Source: Thermosipho affectus
GTDB taxonomy: Bacteria; Thermotogota; Thermotogae; Thermotogales; Fervidobacteriaceae
Assembly (NCBI RefSeq): GCF_001990485.1
Contig: NZ_LBFC01000003.1
Location: 50,834 to 114,833 of the forward strand
Direction of reading: 5' to 3'
Length of the DNA stretch: 64,000 nt
Shown piece by piece: positions 7,618 to 17,840 of this stretch. A model generated the notes under the pieces. It had not been told where the DNA came from. It was given only the letters and a program-made list of their open reading frames with translations, and ran no database searches. The first letter of the stretch is position 1, and each line of letters starts with the position of its first letter. The position numbers were made by a program, and so were the translations under genes.

Positions 7618-8577
7618 GTGGTAATAGGTATTGTGGGTGCAACCGGCGAAGTAGGCAGAACCATGATAAAAGTATTGGAAGACTTCAAAATACCCGTAAA
7701 AAAACTAAAATTATTTGCTTCTAATAAATCCAAGGGGAAGTTTCTTGAATTTAACGGCAAAAAAATAAAAGTAGAAGAATTAACAGAAAAATCAATGAAA
7801 GAAAAATATGACTTTCTTCTCTTTTCAGCAGGAAAAAATATCTCCACACATTTTGCACAAATTGCAGCCAATCATGGAAATATAGTAATTGATAATTCTT
7901 CAGCATTCAGAATGGTTCCAAACATTCCGCTTGTCGTCCCAGAAATAAATGGACATCTGGTAAAAAACTACAAAGGTATTATTGCAAATCCAAACTGTTC
8001 AACTATACAAATGGTTCTTTCAATACACAAAATTCATGAATTTTTAAAAATAAAGGAAATATATGTTTCAACTTATCAGGCTGTATCAGGTGCCGGACAT
8101 AAAGCATTAAAAGAATATTTAAACCAAATTAGCGGTAATAACGAAAAAAATGTATTTCCAAAACAAATTGCTCACAATGTCATCCCCGTTATCGGAAACA
8201 TATTAAACGACAATTTTTCTGAAGAAGAATACAAAATGATAAATGAAACCAAAAAAATATTAAACGACAACTCTATAAAAATATATCCTACAACCGTTCG
8301 GGTTCCTGTAAAATACGGACATTCTGAATCTATAATCATCAGAACCGAAAAAAAGTTTAAAATATCACAAATAAAGGAACTTCTTTCAAAATCGGAAAAT
8401 GTAATATATACCGAAGATTCAACAACTCCTTTAGATGTAGAAGGAAAAGATATAGTATACGTTTCACGACTTAGAAAATTTGATGACTATACATTTTCAA
8501 TATGGAACGTTGCAGACAACATAAGAGTGGGCGCAGCCACAAATGCGATTCGAATATTAGAGGTGATGAGAAAATGA
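7618..8577 (+). CDS. asd: Aspartate-semialdehyde dehydrogenase
   Basis: A 319-residue enzyme that reduces aspartyl phosphate to aspartate semialdehyde with NADPH, in the common aspartate pathway. NADP-binding GIVGATGEVGRT is at the N-terminus and the catalytic Cys lies in IANPNCSTIQM (about residue 120). YQAVSGAGHKAL and the late RVPVKYGHSE segment carry substrate and active-site residues. The GTG at 7618 was chosen because GGAGGTG is 6 nt upstream; longer in-frame starts lie inside the riboswitch. It is the first gene of the lysine-riboswitch operon, and its stop overlaps the dapF start (ATGA). Confidence 0.95.
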   Translation: MVIGIVGATGEVGRTMIKVLEDFKIPVKKLKLFASNKSKGKFLEFNGKKIKVEELTEKSMKEKYDFLLFSAGKNISTHFAQIAANHGNIVIDNSSAFRMVPNIPLVVPEINGHLVKNYKGIIANPNCSTIQMVLSIHKIHEFLKIKEIYVSTYQAVSGAGHKALKEYLNQISGNNEKNVFPKQIAHNVIPVIGNILNDNFSEEEYKMINETKKILNDNSIKIYPTTVRVPVKYGHSESIIIRTEKKFKISQIKELLSKSENVIYTEDSTTPLDVEGKDIVYVSRLRKFDDYTFSIWNVADNIRVGAATNAIRILEVMRK

Positions 8578-9266
8578 AAAAATACACTGCAAATGGTAAT
8601 TCTTTTGTACTATTTGATATTTCAAAAACCAGTATTTCAGATAATGAAAAGAAAAAATGGGTTTTGGAAAACTGTAAAGATAGAGATGGTGCTTTATTCG
8701 TAGAGAAAAGAGATGGAATATATTATATGGATTATTTTAACAAAGATGGAAGTAGAGCACCATTTTGTGGGAACGGAGCAAGGGTTTTTTTTTATTATCT
8801 ACAAAACGAAAAAAAAGAAAATGTATCAAAATTTCTAACCGATGCCGGATTAGTTTTTGGAAAAATATACAACGGAAAAATACTAATTAAAATGCCAAAG
8901 CCTTCTATTGCACAAAAAATAAAAATTGAAAACTTTAGCGGATATCTTCTAAAAGTAGGAGTACCACATTTTGTTACGTTTGTAGATAATGTAGACAAAA
9001 TAATGATCAACAATATTGGAAAAAAACTAAGAAAAAAATTAAACGCAAACATTAATTTTGTACAAAAACTTTCAAAAAATACAATAAAAGTTAGGACATT
9101 TGAAAGAGGGGTTGAAGGAGAAACATTATCGTGTGGAAGTGGCTCAACGGCATCAGCGATTATATTAAATGAAAATAAAGTTAAAGTAATAACAAAAGGA
9201 GGCATATTATACGTACATATTTTAAATGATGGTTTTTACCTTGAGGGAGGTGTAGAAAATGTTTAG
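8574..9266 (+). CDS. dapF: Diaminopimelate epimerase
   Basis: A 230-residue enzyme that converts LL- to meso-diaminopimelate, for lysine and possibly peptidoglycan. The two catalytic cysteines are C65 in PFCGNGARV and C187 in LSCGSGSTAS. The N-terminal TANGNSFVLFD matches the family's K-x-x-GxGNDF segment with small changes. It is shorter than the usual 270 residues. The start overlaps the asd stop (ATGA) and follows GAGGTGATGAG. It also overlaps dapA by 8 nt. Confidence 0.93.
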   Translation: MKKYTANGNSFVLFDISKTSISDNEKKKWVLENCKDRDGALFVEKRDGIYYMDYFNKDGSRAPFCGNGARVFFYYLQNEKKENVSKFLTDAGLVFGKIYNGKILIKMPKPSIAQKIKIENFSGYLLKVGVPHFVTFVDNVDKIMINNIGKKLRKKLNANINFVQKLSKNTIKVRTFERGVEGETLSCGSGSTASAIILNENKVKVITKGGILYVHILNDGFYLEGGVENV

Positions 9267-10125
9267 TGGAATCGGAACTGCTATTATTACACCATTTGAA
9301 AATGGTGTAATAGACTTTAAAGCACTTGAAAAACTTCTTAAAACTCAAAGCAACATTGATGCCATTGTGTTACTGGGAACAACGGGTGAAGCTCCAAACA
9401 TATCAATAGAAGAGAGAAATAAGTTAATCTCCTTTGTTAAAAACTTTTATCCAAATAAACCATTAGTGGTTGGAGCTGGGACAAACAGTTTAACTCACAC
9501 CTTGAAATTGATTAAAAATGCCGAAAAAAATGGTGCAGATGCATTACTTATTGTCACACCTTACTACAACAAACCCACTCAAGAAGGATTATATCACTAT
9601 TACAAATATATCTCAGAACATACAGATTTAGAAATAATAATATACAACGTGCCCAGTAGAACAGGTGTAAATATTTTACCTGAAACAATATACAATCTTG
9701 CAAATGATTGTAAGAATATTGTCGCACTGAAAGAAGCAAATTCATCTTTTGATCAAATTAACAAAGTGATGCTTCTTAAAAACGAAAACTTTAAGGTGTT
9801 TTCCGGTAATGATGACACATCATTCCAATTTCTAGTAAGTGGTGGTGATGGTGTCATATCTGTTGCATCAAATATTATTCCAAATCAAATGGTGGAAATG
9901 TTTAAATTAATTAAAACAGGAGAAATAAAAAAAGCAAGAGAATTGTTCTACAGATACTATCCCCTTTTTAAAGCCCTATTTGTAGAAACAAACCCTATAC
10001 CGGTGAAACTTACCTTAAGTCTAATGGGATTAATTAAGAATGAACTAAGACTTCCACTTTATCCTGCAAAGGAAGAAAGCAGAAAAATTTTAGAAAAAAC
10101 ATTAAGGGAGTGTAATTTAATATGA
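9259..10125 (+). CDS. dapA: 4-hydroxy-tetrahydrodipicolinate synthase
   Basis: A 288-residue TIM-barrel Schiff-base enzyme that condenses pyruvate with aspartate semialdehyde. The Schiff-base lysine is K158 in IVALKEA, with Y129 in [10 protein letters not shown] and threonines in LLGTTGEA (about 40-42). The start overlaps dapF and follows GAGGGAGGTG. The overlap with dapB (ATGA at 10122) indicates translational coupling. Confidence 0.96.
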   Translation: MFSGIGTAIITPFENGVIDFKALEKLLKTQSNIDAIVLLGTTGEAPNISIEERNKLISFVKNFYPNKPLVVGAGTNSLTHTLKLIKNAEKNGADALLIVTPYYNKPTQEGLYHYYKYISEHTDLEIIIYNVPSRTGVNILPETIYNLANDCKNIVALKEANSSFDQINKVMLLKNENFKVFSGNDDTSFQFLVSGGDGVISVASNIIPNQMVEMFKLIKTGEIKKARELFYRYYPLFKALFVETNPIPVKLTLSLMGLIKNELRLPLYPAKEESRKILEKTLRECNLI

Positions 10126-10775
10126 AATATGGCGTTATAGGTTACAAAGGAAAAATGGGAAGACTAATAACCAAATTATTCAACGAGAAAGGACATACCT
10201 CTGTGTTATACGTGGACAAAAATAGTATAAAACAAACAGACATTCCTGAGATAATAATTGATTTCTCTTCAAAAGATGCGTTGCCACATACTATAGAACT
10301 CTGTATTAAAAATAGCGCTAACCTCGTCATTGGAACAACTGGTCTTTCAAATGAAGATATATCATCCTTAAAAGATCTTTCAAAAAAAGTTGCAATCTTA
10401 CAATCATATAACTTTTCATTTGGAATAAATATAATTGTAGAAATTCTTGAAAAATTCAAAACACTTTTTAGTGATTGGGATTGTGAAATCTTTGAAATAC
10501 ACCATTCTGAGAAAAAAGACAAACCTTCTGGTACAGCCTTTATGCTTGAAAAAGCTATCAACAGAAAAATAAATATAACTTCCGCAAGAATAGGAGGAAT
10601 ACCTGGAGATCATACGATTTTATTTGCAAATCAAGGAGAATTAATTTCAATATCACATAGGGCAATTTCCAGAGAAGTATTTGCCCTTGGTGCACTCAAA
10701 GCTTCTGAATGGTTATTAAGTAAAAAGAAAGGTTATTATACCTTTAAAGACGTAATAAAGGAGGGATTAAAGTGA
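10122..10775 (+). CDS. dapB: 4-hydroxy-tetrahydrodipicolinate reductase
   Basis: A 217-residue NAD(P)H-dependent reductase of the second diaminopimelate step. The Rossmann motif is [10 protein letters not shown], and the signature is [15 protein letters not shown] around residues 126-140 (catalytic His, then substrate-binding lysine). GTTGLS is near residue 67. It is shorter than the E. coli enzyme (273) but normal for Thermotogales. Its stop overlaps the GTG start of dapH. Confidence 0.94.
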   Translation: MKYGVIGYKGKMGRLITKLFNEKGHTSVLYVDKNSIKQTDIPEIIIDFSSKDALPHTIELCIKNSANLVIGTTGLSNEDISSLKDLSKKVAILQSYNFSFGINIIVEILEKFKTLFSDWDCEIFEIHHSEKKDKPSGTAFMLEKAINRKINITSARIGGIPGDHTILFANQGELISISHRAISREVFALGALKASEWLLSKKKGYYTFKDVIKEGLK

Positions 10776-11467
10776 ATACACAGGAAATAATAGATCTTAT
10801 CTCTAATTCAAAGAAAAGGACCATTACAAAAGCATATATATCTGGTAACTTAAAAGACATAAATTTTAAAAGTGTTGAATTTGTAGGCACCGAATCATTT
10901 GGGATAATATTTGGAGACTACGAGGAAATAGAAAAAATTGTAAAAAATCCTGCAATAAAAAAATTCAAAACAGAAATCTTCTCAAGAAACTCAGCCATTC
11001 CTCTTGCAAATTTAACGAAATACAATGCAAGAATTGAACCAGGAGCAATAATAAGAGACATGGTAGAAATAGGTGACGGTGCAGTAATTATGATGGGAGC
11101 TGTAGTCAATATAGGTGCCCAAATCGGAGAGAAAACAATGATAGATATGAATGCCGTTATAGGAGGTAGGGCAATAATTGGGAAAAATTGTCACATAGGT
11201 GCCTGCGCTGTAATTGCCGGTGTAATAGAACCGCCAAGTGCAAAACCTGTAGTTATAAAAGATAACGTTATGATAGGCGCAAATGCAGTAGTTTTAGAAG
11301 GTGTAGAAATAGGTGAAAATAGCGTTGTTGCAGCTGGTGCTGTTGTAATAGATGATGTTCCTCCAAACTCAGTTGTCGCTGGAATTCCAGGAAAAATAAT
11401 TAAAAAAGTTGATGAAAAAACAAAGGCAAAAACACAAATTGTTGAAGGTTTAAGAAATATGAGGTGA
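10772..11467 (+). CDS. dapH: Tetrahydrodipicolinate N-acetyltransferase
   Basis: A 231-residue protein with an alpha/beta N-terminal part (1-85) and a left-handed beta-helix of hexapeptide repeats (about 90-215, many I-G-x-x-A/V units such as [15 protein letters not shown]). It acetylates tetrahydrodipicolinate, committing the pathway to the acetylase branch. The start is GTG in AAAGTGA, overlapping the dapB stop, with GGAGGG upstream. The glycine-rich [19 protein letters not shown] segment matches DapH rather than the succinyl enzyme DapD. Confidence 0.94.
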   Translation: MNTQEIIDLISNSKKRTITKAYISGNLKDINFKSVEFVGTESFGIIFGDYEEIEKIVKNPAIKKFKTEIFSRNSAIPLANLTKYNARIEPGAIIRDMVEIGDGAVIMMGAVVNIGAQIGEKTMIDMNAVIGGRAIIGKNCHIGACAVIAGVIEPPSAKPVVIKDNVMIGANAVVLEGVEIGENSVVAAGAVVIDDVPPNSVVAGIPGKIIKKVDEKTKAKTQIVEGLRNMR

Positions 11468-11471
11468 TTAG

Positions 11472-12671
11472 ATGGTTGTTGTTCAAAAGTATGGAGGATC
11501 ATCTGTTGCAGATAAAGATAAAATACTAAACGTTGCAAAAAAAATTAAAGCACGAATTGAAAAAGGTGATAAAGTTATAGTAATAGTTTCTGCAATGGGG
11601 AAGACCACTGATAATTTAATCAACCTAGCAAAATCTATAAGCAATAAACCGCATCCTAGAGAGATGGACATGCTTTTAACTACAGGGGAACAAGTTTCAA
11701 TTGCTCTACTTTCAATTGCTTTGAATGAACTTGGAGTAAAAGCAAAATCTTTCAACGCTTTTCAACTTAACATCTTAACAACACATGAGCACACTAAAGC
11801 AAGAATTAAAGATATAAACTCTAGCAAAATACTAAAAGAACTTAAAAAAAATGCCGCTATTATAATAGCAGGTTTTCAAGGTATCACAGAAAGTGGTGAT
11901 TTGACAACTCTCGGCAGAGGGGGTTCAGACACAACCGCAGTTGCAGTTGCGGGGAAATTAAATGTCCCTTGTGAAATATACAGCGACGTTGATGGAATTT
12001 ATACATGTGATCCAAGAATCATACCAAATGCAAAAAAGATTTCTTACATAACCTACGACGATATTCTAGAACTATCTTCTCTAGGGGCAAAAGTTCTCCA
12101 TTCAAGGGCAGTAGAACTTGCAAAAAAATACAATGTTAAATTATACTGTGCCTCTTCATTTTCAAACAAGGAGGGAACATGGGTGGTTAACAAAATTCCA
12201 GAATGGCTTGAACAACCCGTAGTAACAGGTGCAACAATTGAGAAAAATCAAATAAAAATTACACTAAGTAATTTGCCAAAAAATGAGACTCTCATAGAAA
12301 GAGTTTTTAAAGTCTTAAGTGAAAAAAATATTAACATAGATATGATATCCATGTATTCAGATGAAAAATATTACCATCTCTCATTCTCCATATTAGATGA
12401 TTTAAAAAAAATTATAATAGACGCCATAAAAGAAATTGATAGTTCTCTAAATATAACCTATCAAGGACCCTTTGACAAAGTTTCAGTAGTAGGCGTAGGC
12501 ATGAAATCCAGTCCAGGTGTTGCAGCAAGATTTTTCAAAACAATTTCAAAGATAAATGCAAAACCTGAATTGGTAACTACTTCGGAAATTAAAATATCCG
12601 TTCTAGTTCTAAAGGAATTTTCGCAAATTCTGTTAAATGCATTAGCAGATGAATTTTCACTAAAGGAGTGA
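11472..12671 (+). CDS. lysC: Aspartate kinase
   Basis: A 399-residue aspartokinase: a kinase domain (VQKYGGSSVADKDKI at the N-terminus; ITTGEQ-type LLTTGEQVS; GRGGSDTTAVAVA near residue 150) and two C-terminal ACT domains from about 255 (starting VTGATIEKNQIKIT; VVGVGMKSSPGVAARFF in the second). It makes aspartyl phosphate, the entry step of the pathway. The ACT domains usually bind lysine or threonine for feedback, so the pathway is probably controlled both by riboswitch and allosterically. It starts 4 nt after dapH. Confidence 0.96.
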   Translation: MVVVQKYGGSSVADKDKILNVAKKIKARIEKGDKVIVIVSAMGKTTDNLINLAKSISNKPHPREMDMLLTTGEQVSIALLSIALNELGVKAKSFNAFQLNILTTHEHTKARIKDINSSKILKELKKNAAIIIAGFQGITESGDLTTLGRGGSDTTAVAVAGKLNVPCEIYSDVDGIYTCDPRIIPNAKKISYITYDDILELSSLGAKVLHSRAVELAKKYNVKLYCASSFSNKEGTWVVNKIPEWLEQPVVTGATIEKNQIKITLSNLPKNETLIERVFKVLSEKNINIDMISMYSDEKYYHLSFSILDDLKKIIIDAIKEIDSSLNITYQGPFDKVSVVGVGMKSSPGVAARFFKTISKINAKPELVTTSEIKISVLVLKEFSQILLNALADEFSLKE

Positions 12672-12675
12672 AATT

Positions 12676-13800
12676 ATGTTTATTTCAAATACATACAATA
12701 GATTTCCTATAAAAATTAAAAAGGCAGATGGGATATGGATTTTTGATGATAAAGGAAACAAATATCTTGATACTTTTTCCGGTATAGGTGTAACATCTTT
12801 TGGACACTGTAATGAAGAAATTTCTAATGCAATAATAGAAAAATTACAAAAATATAGTCATATATCAAATTTTTTCCTAGATGAAGATGCAATAGAAGTT
12901 TCAGAAAGATTGGTAAAAGAAACCGGTAAAAACGGAAAAGTATATTTTTCAAACTCAGGAACAGAAGCAAATGAAGCAGCACTAAAAGCTATTAAAAAAA
13001 CAAAAAAGGGAGCTATAATCTCATTTTTTGGAAATTTTCACGGTAGAACAATAGGCTCTCTATCAATAACCGGTTTTCCAAATATAAGAAGTAAATTTTT
13101 ACCATTACTTAACAATGTTATCTTTCTACCATTCAACGATATAAAATCATTTAAAGATGTTTTTAAAAAACAAGAAGTATCTGCTGTTTTTGTGGAAAGT
13201 ATTAGGGGAAGTGGGGGACTTGATACATTAACAAAAGAATTTGCAAACACAATTATGGAATACAAAGAAAAATTTGATTTTATCTTGGTCACAGATGAAG
13301 TACAGAGTGGCCTTGGCAAAACTGGTGAATTTTTTTCGTACAAACACTTTAACTTAGAACCAGATATAATTACAGTTGCCAAGTCTCTTGGAGGGGGACT
13401 CCCTTTAGGTGCAACCATTTTTACAGGTAATTTTTCAGACATCTTCTCACCAGGAGAGCATGGTTCAACCTTTGCACCAAATCCACTTGCACTTGCTGCA
13501 AGTAAGGTTGTTTTAAAAAAAATAAACCAAAATTTATTACTTAGCGTAAAAGAAAAAGGATTGTATTTAAAAAAACAACTTCTAAATATTAAAAATGTAA
13601 ATAAAGTAAAAGGTTTGGGGTTAATGTTAGGGGTTAAAGTAGATGTAAAAGGAGATATATTAAAATTAGCATTAAAAGAAAATCTATTGTTAAATGTAGT
13701 GAAAAACGATACAATTAGATTACTCCCACCTTTAAACATTACATATAAAGAAATAGACTTAATGGTTTCAAAGCTAAAAAAGGTTTTAACATCAAGATGA
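12676..13800 (+). CDS. Class III aminotransferase (acetyl-diaminopimelate or acetylornithine type)
   Basis: A 374-residue PLP aminotransferase of the ArgD family. NSGTEANEAALKAI (near residue 95), FHGRTIGSLS, VTDEVQSGLGKTG (PLP-Asp) and TVAKSLGGGLPLGA (PLP-Lys) are present. It is the last gene of the lysine operon, 4 nt after lysC, so N-acetyl-2-amino-6-oxopimelate is the likely substrate, though arginine-pathway or dual use is possible. The following deacetylase and lysA are not in this operon. Confidence 0.9.
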   Translation: MFISNTYNRFPIKIKKADGIWIFDDKGNKYLDTFSGIGVTSFGHCNEEISNAIIEKLQKYSHISNFFLDEDAIEVSERLVKETGKNGKVYFSNSGTEANEAALKAIKKTKKGAIISFFGNFHGRTIGSLSITGFPNIRSKFLPLLNNVIFLPFNDIKSFKDVFKKQEVSAVFVESIRGSGGLDTLTKEFANTIMEYKEKFDFILVTDEVQSGLGKTGEFFSYKHFNLEPDIITVAKSLGGGLPLGATIFTGNFSDIFSPGEHGSTFAPNPLALAASKVVLKKINQNLLLSVKEKGLYLKKQLLNIKNVNKVKGLGLMLGVKVDVKGDILKLALKENLLLNVVKNDTIRLLPPLNITYKEIDLMVSKLKKVLTSR

Positions 13801-13897
13801 TTTTTTACAAACCGAATTCTTCCTTTGTATTTAAAACTTTTATTCAAAACAAAAAAACTATGTTATACTAATTACAAAGAAAACGTGGAGGGATAAA

Positions 13898-15016
13898 ATG
13901 AAAATACCACTCTCAAATGCATACATTGAAAAAGACGATATAGAAGAAGTTTTAAACGTTTTAAAAAGCAAAAGACTTGCACTGGGGCCATATATGGAAA
14001 AGTTTGAAAACATCACTAAAAGCTACGTTAAAAGCAAATTTGCCGTCGCAGTAAGTAGTGGAACAGCCGCCTTGCATTTAATTTTAAAATCTCTAAATTT
14101 TAAAGAAAAGGATACACTTTTAGTTCCTTCCTTCACTTTTATCTCTTCTGCAAATGTAGCGTTATACGAAAAAGGAAAGGTCCATTTTGTTGATATAGAA
14201 GGCGATACATTAAATATCTCGCCAAATGCTCTAGAAGAGGAAATTGTAAAATTAAAAAAAACAAATAATGGCAAATTGTTTTTCATGGGAGTCGACATTT
14301 TTGGACATCCACTTGACTGGGATAAAATCATCAAAATATGTGAAAAACACGATGTAACAATAATAGAGGATTCTTGTGAAGCCTTGGGAAGTGAGTACAA
14401 AGGAAAAAAATGCGGTACCTTTGGAATAGCAGGTACTTTTGCTTTTTACCCAAATAAGCAAATTACAACTGGCGAAGGTGGAATTATTGTAACAAATGAT
14501 GAAAAAATAGCAAGACTCGCGAAAGCCATGAGAAACCAAGGAAGGACTTCCAAAAAATGGCTTTCACATGAGTTATTGGGGTACAATTACAGATTAGACG
14601 AAATGTCCTCCGCATTGGGATATTCACAAATGAAAAAAATAGATAAAATCATAGAAATGCGCAACAAAGTTGCACAAAATTATAAAAAACTTCTTAATTT
14701 CGTTGAAACTCCAACAACAAAAGAATACACCACAAAGATGTCATGGTTCGTATATGTTGTAAAGCTTCCAAAAGAAATAGATTTAAACAAAGTTATTACA
14801 TTTATGAAAGAAAATGGTATCGAAACGAAAAATTATTTTGCACCTGTACATCTTCAACCACTCTACAAAGATTTAGGTTGGAAAGAAGGAATGCTCCCAA
14901 TAACGGAAAGTGTATCAAAAAGAACGCTTGCTATTCCCTTTTACAGTGAATTAACCTTTGAAAAACAAGAAAAAGTTGCATTTTATCTAAAAAAAGCTAT
15001 AGAATTATTCACCTAA
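13898..15016 (+). CDS. DegT/DnrJ/EryC1/StrS-family aminotransferase
   Basis: A 372-residue PLP enzyme of the nucleotide-sugar aminotransferase family. VSSGTAALHLIL (about 50), IIEDSCEALGSEYKGK (PLP-Asp, about 155) and the lysine in YPNKQITTGEGG (about 187) are clear. Such enzymes aminate keto-sugars for surface glycans. No sugar-nucleotide dehydratase is next to it, so the substrate is unknown. Its own ribosome site is GTGGAGGG. A TATACT box at 13864-13869 could be a promoter. lnt follows 13 nt later. Confidence 0.9.
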   Translation: MKIPLSNAYIEKDDIEEVLNVLKSKRLALGPYMEKFENITKSYVKSKFAVAVSSGTAALHLILKSLNFKEKDTLLVPSFTFISSANVALYEKGKVHFVDIEGDTLNISPNALEEEIVKLKKTNNGKLFFMGVDIFGHPLDWDKIIKICEKHDVTIIEDSCEALGSEYKGKKCGTFGIAGTFAFYPNKQITTGEGGIIVTNDEKIARLAKAMRNQGRTSKKWLSHELLGYNYRLDEMSSALGYSQMKKIDKIIEMRNKVAQNYKKLLNFVETPTTKEYTTKMSWFVYVVKLPKEIDLNKVITFMKENGIETKNYFAPVHLQPLYKDLGWKEGMLPITESVSKRTLAIPFYSELTFEKQEKVAFYLKKAIELFT

Positions 15017-15029
15017 AGGAGGATAAAAT

Positions 15030-16487
15030 GTGATTTACATACTCATATCTTCTATCCTAACATCTCTTGCAATGCCTGGATTTTTGTGGGGAGGATTGAT
15101 TTGGTTTTCACTTATACTCTTTTTCAAAGGACTTGAAAGCAGAAAGATGGCTTTCTTATATTCTTTCCTTTTCCATTTCATACTTTACTTCATATCTTTA
15201 TATTGGGTAATCCCCGTACTTACCAAAAATCTTCCAGAATTTTTTGGTAGGTTTTCTTCATTTACGGGTTTTTTAGTATTTATCTTACTCTGTACAATTG
15301 AAGCTTTTCCATTTCTAATATTTGGAATCTTCTATGGATATTTTATCGACAGAATTAAAGGAATTGTTCCAAAAGCTATATTTGTTTCTTCAGTATACTC
15401 TATAATGGAATTTTTAAGGGGAATTGGTGACTTGGGATTTACAGGAATAAGGCTTTCCGATGCACTATTTAAAGATATTGGAATAATCCAAATCACATCC
15501 GTTGTAGGAACAATAGGTCTTACCTTTCTAATTGTACTCGTTAATTTTTTTCTATATTACAAAAAATTTTCACCTTCTAAGATAATTATAACCTTATCCA
15601 TTATATACTTTATAAACTGGTTGATTTTCACATCTCTTCCCGAAAATAAAGCTAATATCCCATTAGTTGCATTACAAACTAACGTGGAACAAAAGGTAAA
15701 ATATCTAAAAAACGAAAGAGAAATTTTAAAAGAAATAACAAAATTTAAAACTCCAAATTATTTACATATCTTTCCAGAAGCAGTATTTCCAGAAAAAGAC
15801 ATTAGAAATACCTATATTGAAAGCAAATTAAAAAATATCAGTATGGAAAAACCTATAATCTTAGGATTTCCAACAATGGAAAACACTCCCAAAAATAGTG
15901 CTGTGGTTTATTACAAAGGAAAAATTGTTGGAAAATACGATAAAATTAAGCTTTTTCCATTCGTAGAGTTTTTACCATACGAAAAAATATTCAAAAAATT
16001 CCAATTTTTAAGAGGAATATCTTACTTTTCAAAGGGAGATAGATATACAACCTTCAAAATAGAAAATTATCCAGAATTTGGAATTCAAATCTGCTTTGAA
16101 AGTTATTTTCCAGAAATATCAAGAAAATTATCAAAAAATGGCGCACAATTTTTAATTGTTATCACAAACGACGGGTGGTATAAATTTACCACCGCACATA
16201 TACAACATTTCTCAAAATCCGTATTTAGGGCTATAGAAAATAGAAGATACGTTATCCAGGTGTCAAACACTGGTATAACTGGAAGCATCGATAAATACGG
16301 AAGAATAACTAAGGTATTTCCTACCATGACTGAAAAAGTAGGAATCTTTAACGTAAAAAAAAGTAATACAACAACTATTTATCAAAAATTCGGCGATTGG
16401 TGTGTTATCATGTTTTTAATAAATTCAATAGTAATTCCAATCGCATACAAAAAAAGAAAAACTAGTATAAAAGGAGGAAAAATATGA
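15030..16487 (+). CDS. lnt: Apolipoprotein N-acyltransferase
   Basis: A 485-residue membrane enzyme that N-acylates the lipidated Cys of lipoproteins. Six or so N-terminal helices (1-205) are followed by a nitrilase-fold domain. The catalytic triad is recognisable: Glu in LHIFPEAVFPE (about 244), Lys in YDKIKLFPFVEFLPYEK (about 312) and Cys in FGIQICFESYFPE (about 355). A final helix lies near the C-terminus. The start is GTG with AAAGGAGG upstream; the nearby ATG runs straight into a stop. It overlaps the next gene by 4 nt. Its presence fits the diderm (toga) envelope and the lipoprotein at 42.6 kb. Confidence 0.93.
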   Translation: MIYILISSILTSLAMPGFLWGGLIWFSLILFFKGLESRKMAFLYSFLFHFILYFISLYWVIPVLTKNLPEFFGRFSSFTGFLVFILLCTIEAFPFLIFGIFYGYFIDRIKGIVPKAIFVSSVYSIMEFLRGIGDLGFTGIRLSDALFKDIGIIQITSVVGTIGLTFLIVLVNFFLYYKKFSPSKIIITLSIIYFINWLIFTSLPENKANIPLVALQTNVEQKVKYLKNEREILKEITKFKTPNYLHIFPEAVFPEKDIRNTYIESKLKNISMEKPIILGFPTMENTPKNSAVVYYKGKIVGKYDKIKLFPFVEFLPYEKIFKKFQFLRGISYFSKGDRYTTFKIENYPEFGIQICFESYFPEISRKLSKNGAQFLIVITNDGWYKFTTAHIQHFSKSVFRAIENRRYVIQVSNTGITGSIDKYGRITKVFPTMTEKVGIFNVKKSNTTTIYQKFGDWCVIMFLINSIVIPIAYKKRKTSIKGGKI

Positions 16488-17782
16488 AAAGGTTACATCC
16501 AAAGGTGTTTAAAATTCCAATAGATAAAATTCGTATGGGATACTATTCTGATAAGTATTTTACAAGGTATGTTGAAATTTTAAAAAAAGATAACCATCAT
16601 CCAACTGTATATTACCAATTCTTTCCAAGGCAAAATGCGACTATTTGTGGAATTGACGAAGCACTTGCAATACTTAAATTCTGCACAGGCTATTATAAAG
16701 ATGAAGAAAAAGCAAGAAAAATATTCTCAGAAATGCTCCAATTGGACAAACAAATGCAAAATCTAACAATTGAAGGAAATGTAAAAGAAATAATAAAGCT
16801 TACAGAAAAGAAATGGAATTTGAGGCTTAAATTAAATGAACTGTGGATAGATAAATGGGATGAAATAGAAGTGAAAGCTGTATATGACGGAGATGATGTA
16901 AAAGAAGGAATGCCTATCTTAACCATAGAAGGTGATCCTACCTACTTTGGTTATCTTGAAACTATATTATTAGGGGTAATTGCAAGGGCTTCAAGTACAA
17001 CAACTGCCGTAAAAAAAGTTGTCAAAGCAGCAAATGGAAAACCCATACTCTTTTTTAGTGCAAGGTTTGATCATTATTGGGTTCAAGCAACAGATGGATA
17101 TGCTGCGCTAAAAGCAGGTGCTTTTGGAGTCTCAACCGATGCAAACGCCGATTATTGGGGAATCGAATCCATGGGAACAATACCCCACGCCCTCATTGCT
17201 GCATATAACGGTAAAACAGACATTGCATCTATTGCATTTGACAAATACATGCCCGAACACGTAAACAGAATTTTTCTAGTTGATTGGGATAATGATGTTA
17301 TTAATACTACCTTTGAAGTGGTAAAAAGCTTCTATGAATACGTAACAGGCAAAGAATTTATTTTGGGAAAAACAGACCCTGCACCGATTATAGGGGAAGG
17401 AAAAAATAAAATCTGGGGTGTAAGATTTGACACTTCTGGTAATTTAAGGGACAAATCTGTTGTTCCAAAAGATGAAAATTCATTTGGGGTTTGTCCTGAA
17501 CTTGTTTGGAGGGCAAGAAAAGAATTTGACAAAGTTGGTCTTAACAATTTAAAAATCGTAGTTTCAGGTGGATTTGACGAAAATAAAATAGAGTTGTTTG
17601 AAAAATTAGACGTTCCAGCCGATGTCTACGGTGTAGGTTCAAAGCTTTTGAAGAAAAAAATAGATATAACGGCAGATATAGTAGAGGTAAACGGAAAACC
17701 ATGCGCAAAAGTTGGTAGGTATAAAATGGATAATTCTCATTTACAAACAGTATCCAAAAAATTTTGGGAAAACGAACATTAA
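16484..17782 (+). CDS. pncB: Nicotinate phosphoribosyltransferase-like enzyme
   Basis: A 432-residue type II phosphoribosyltransferase. Family signatures are the TARYVEIL-like TRYVEIL near residue 27, SSTTTAVKKVV with FFSARFDHYW (about 165-195), FGVSTDANADYWG, GTIPHAL, and SGGFDENKIELFEK plus YGVGSKLL near the C-terminus. It forms nicotinate mononucleotide for NAD salvage. It overlaps lnt by ATGA and has AAAGGAGG upstream. The length and the missing N-terminal segment fit the archaeal/Thermotoga subtype. Nicotinamide specificity cannot be excluded. Confidence 0.88.
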   Translation: MKRLHPKVFKIPIDKIRMGYYSDKYFTRYVEILKKDNHHPTVYYQFFPRQNATICGIDEALAILKFCTGYYKDEEKARKIFSEMLQLDKQMQNLTIEGNVKEIIKLTEKKWNLRLKLNELWIDKWDEIEVKAVYDGDDVKEGMPILTIEGDPTYFGYLETILLGVIARASSTTTAVKKVVKAANGKPILFFSARFDHYWVQATDGYAALKAGAFGVSTDANADYWGIESMGTIPHALIAAYNGKTDIASIAFDKYMPEHVNRIFLVDWDNDVINTTFEVVKSFYEYVTGKEFILGKTDPAPIIGEGKNKIWGVRFDTSGNLRDKSVVPKDENSFGVCPELVWRARKEFDKVGLNNLKIVVSGGFDENKIELFEKLDVPADVYGVGSKLLKKKIDITADIVEVNGKPCAKVGRYKMDNSHLQTVSKKFWENEH

Positions 17783-17840
17783 TTCAAATAACATAAAATA
17801 ATTTCAATAATTGGTATTGAATAATATTATTTGAATTTTT
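17781..17840 (+). terminator. AT-rich hairpin terminator after pncB
   Basis: An 11-bp stem AATTCAAATAA/TTATTTGAATT (17781-17791 with 17827-17837), with an inner TTCAATA/TATTGAA helix and a short T-run. It begins at the pncB stop codon. The stem is weak because it is nearly all A-T, and its 3' arm runs into the next promoter. Confidence 0.55.

Noticed and set aside
13038..13847. A 269-codon minus-strand frame opposite the class III aminotransferase
   Set aside because: Despite its length it has no family motifs or ribosome site, and the plus strand carries a complete aminotransferase.
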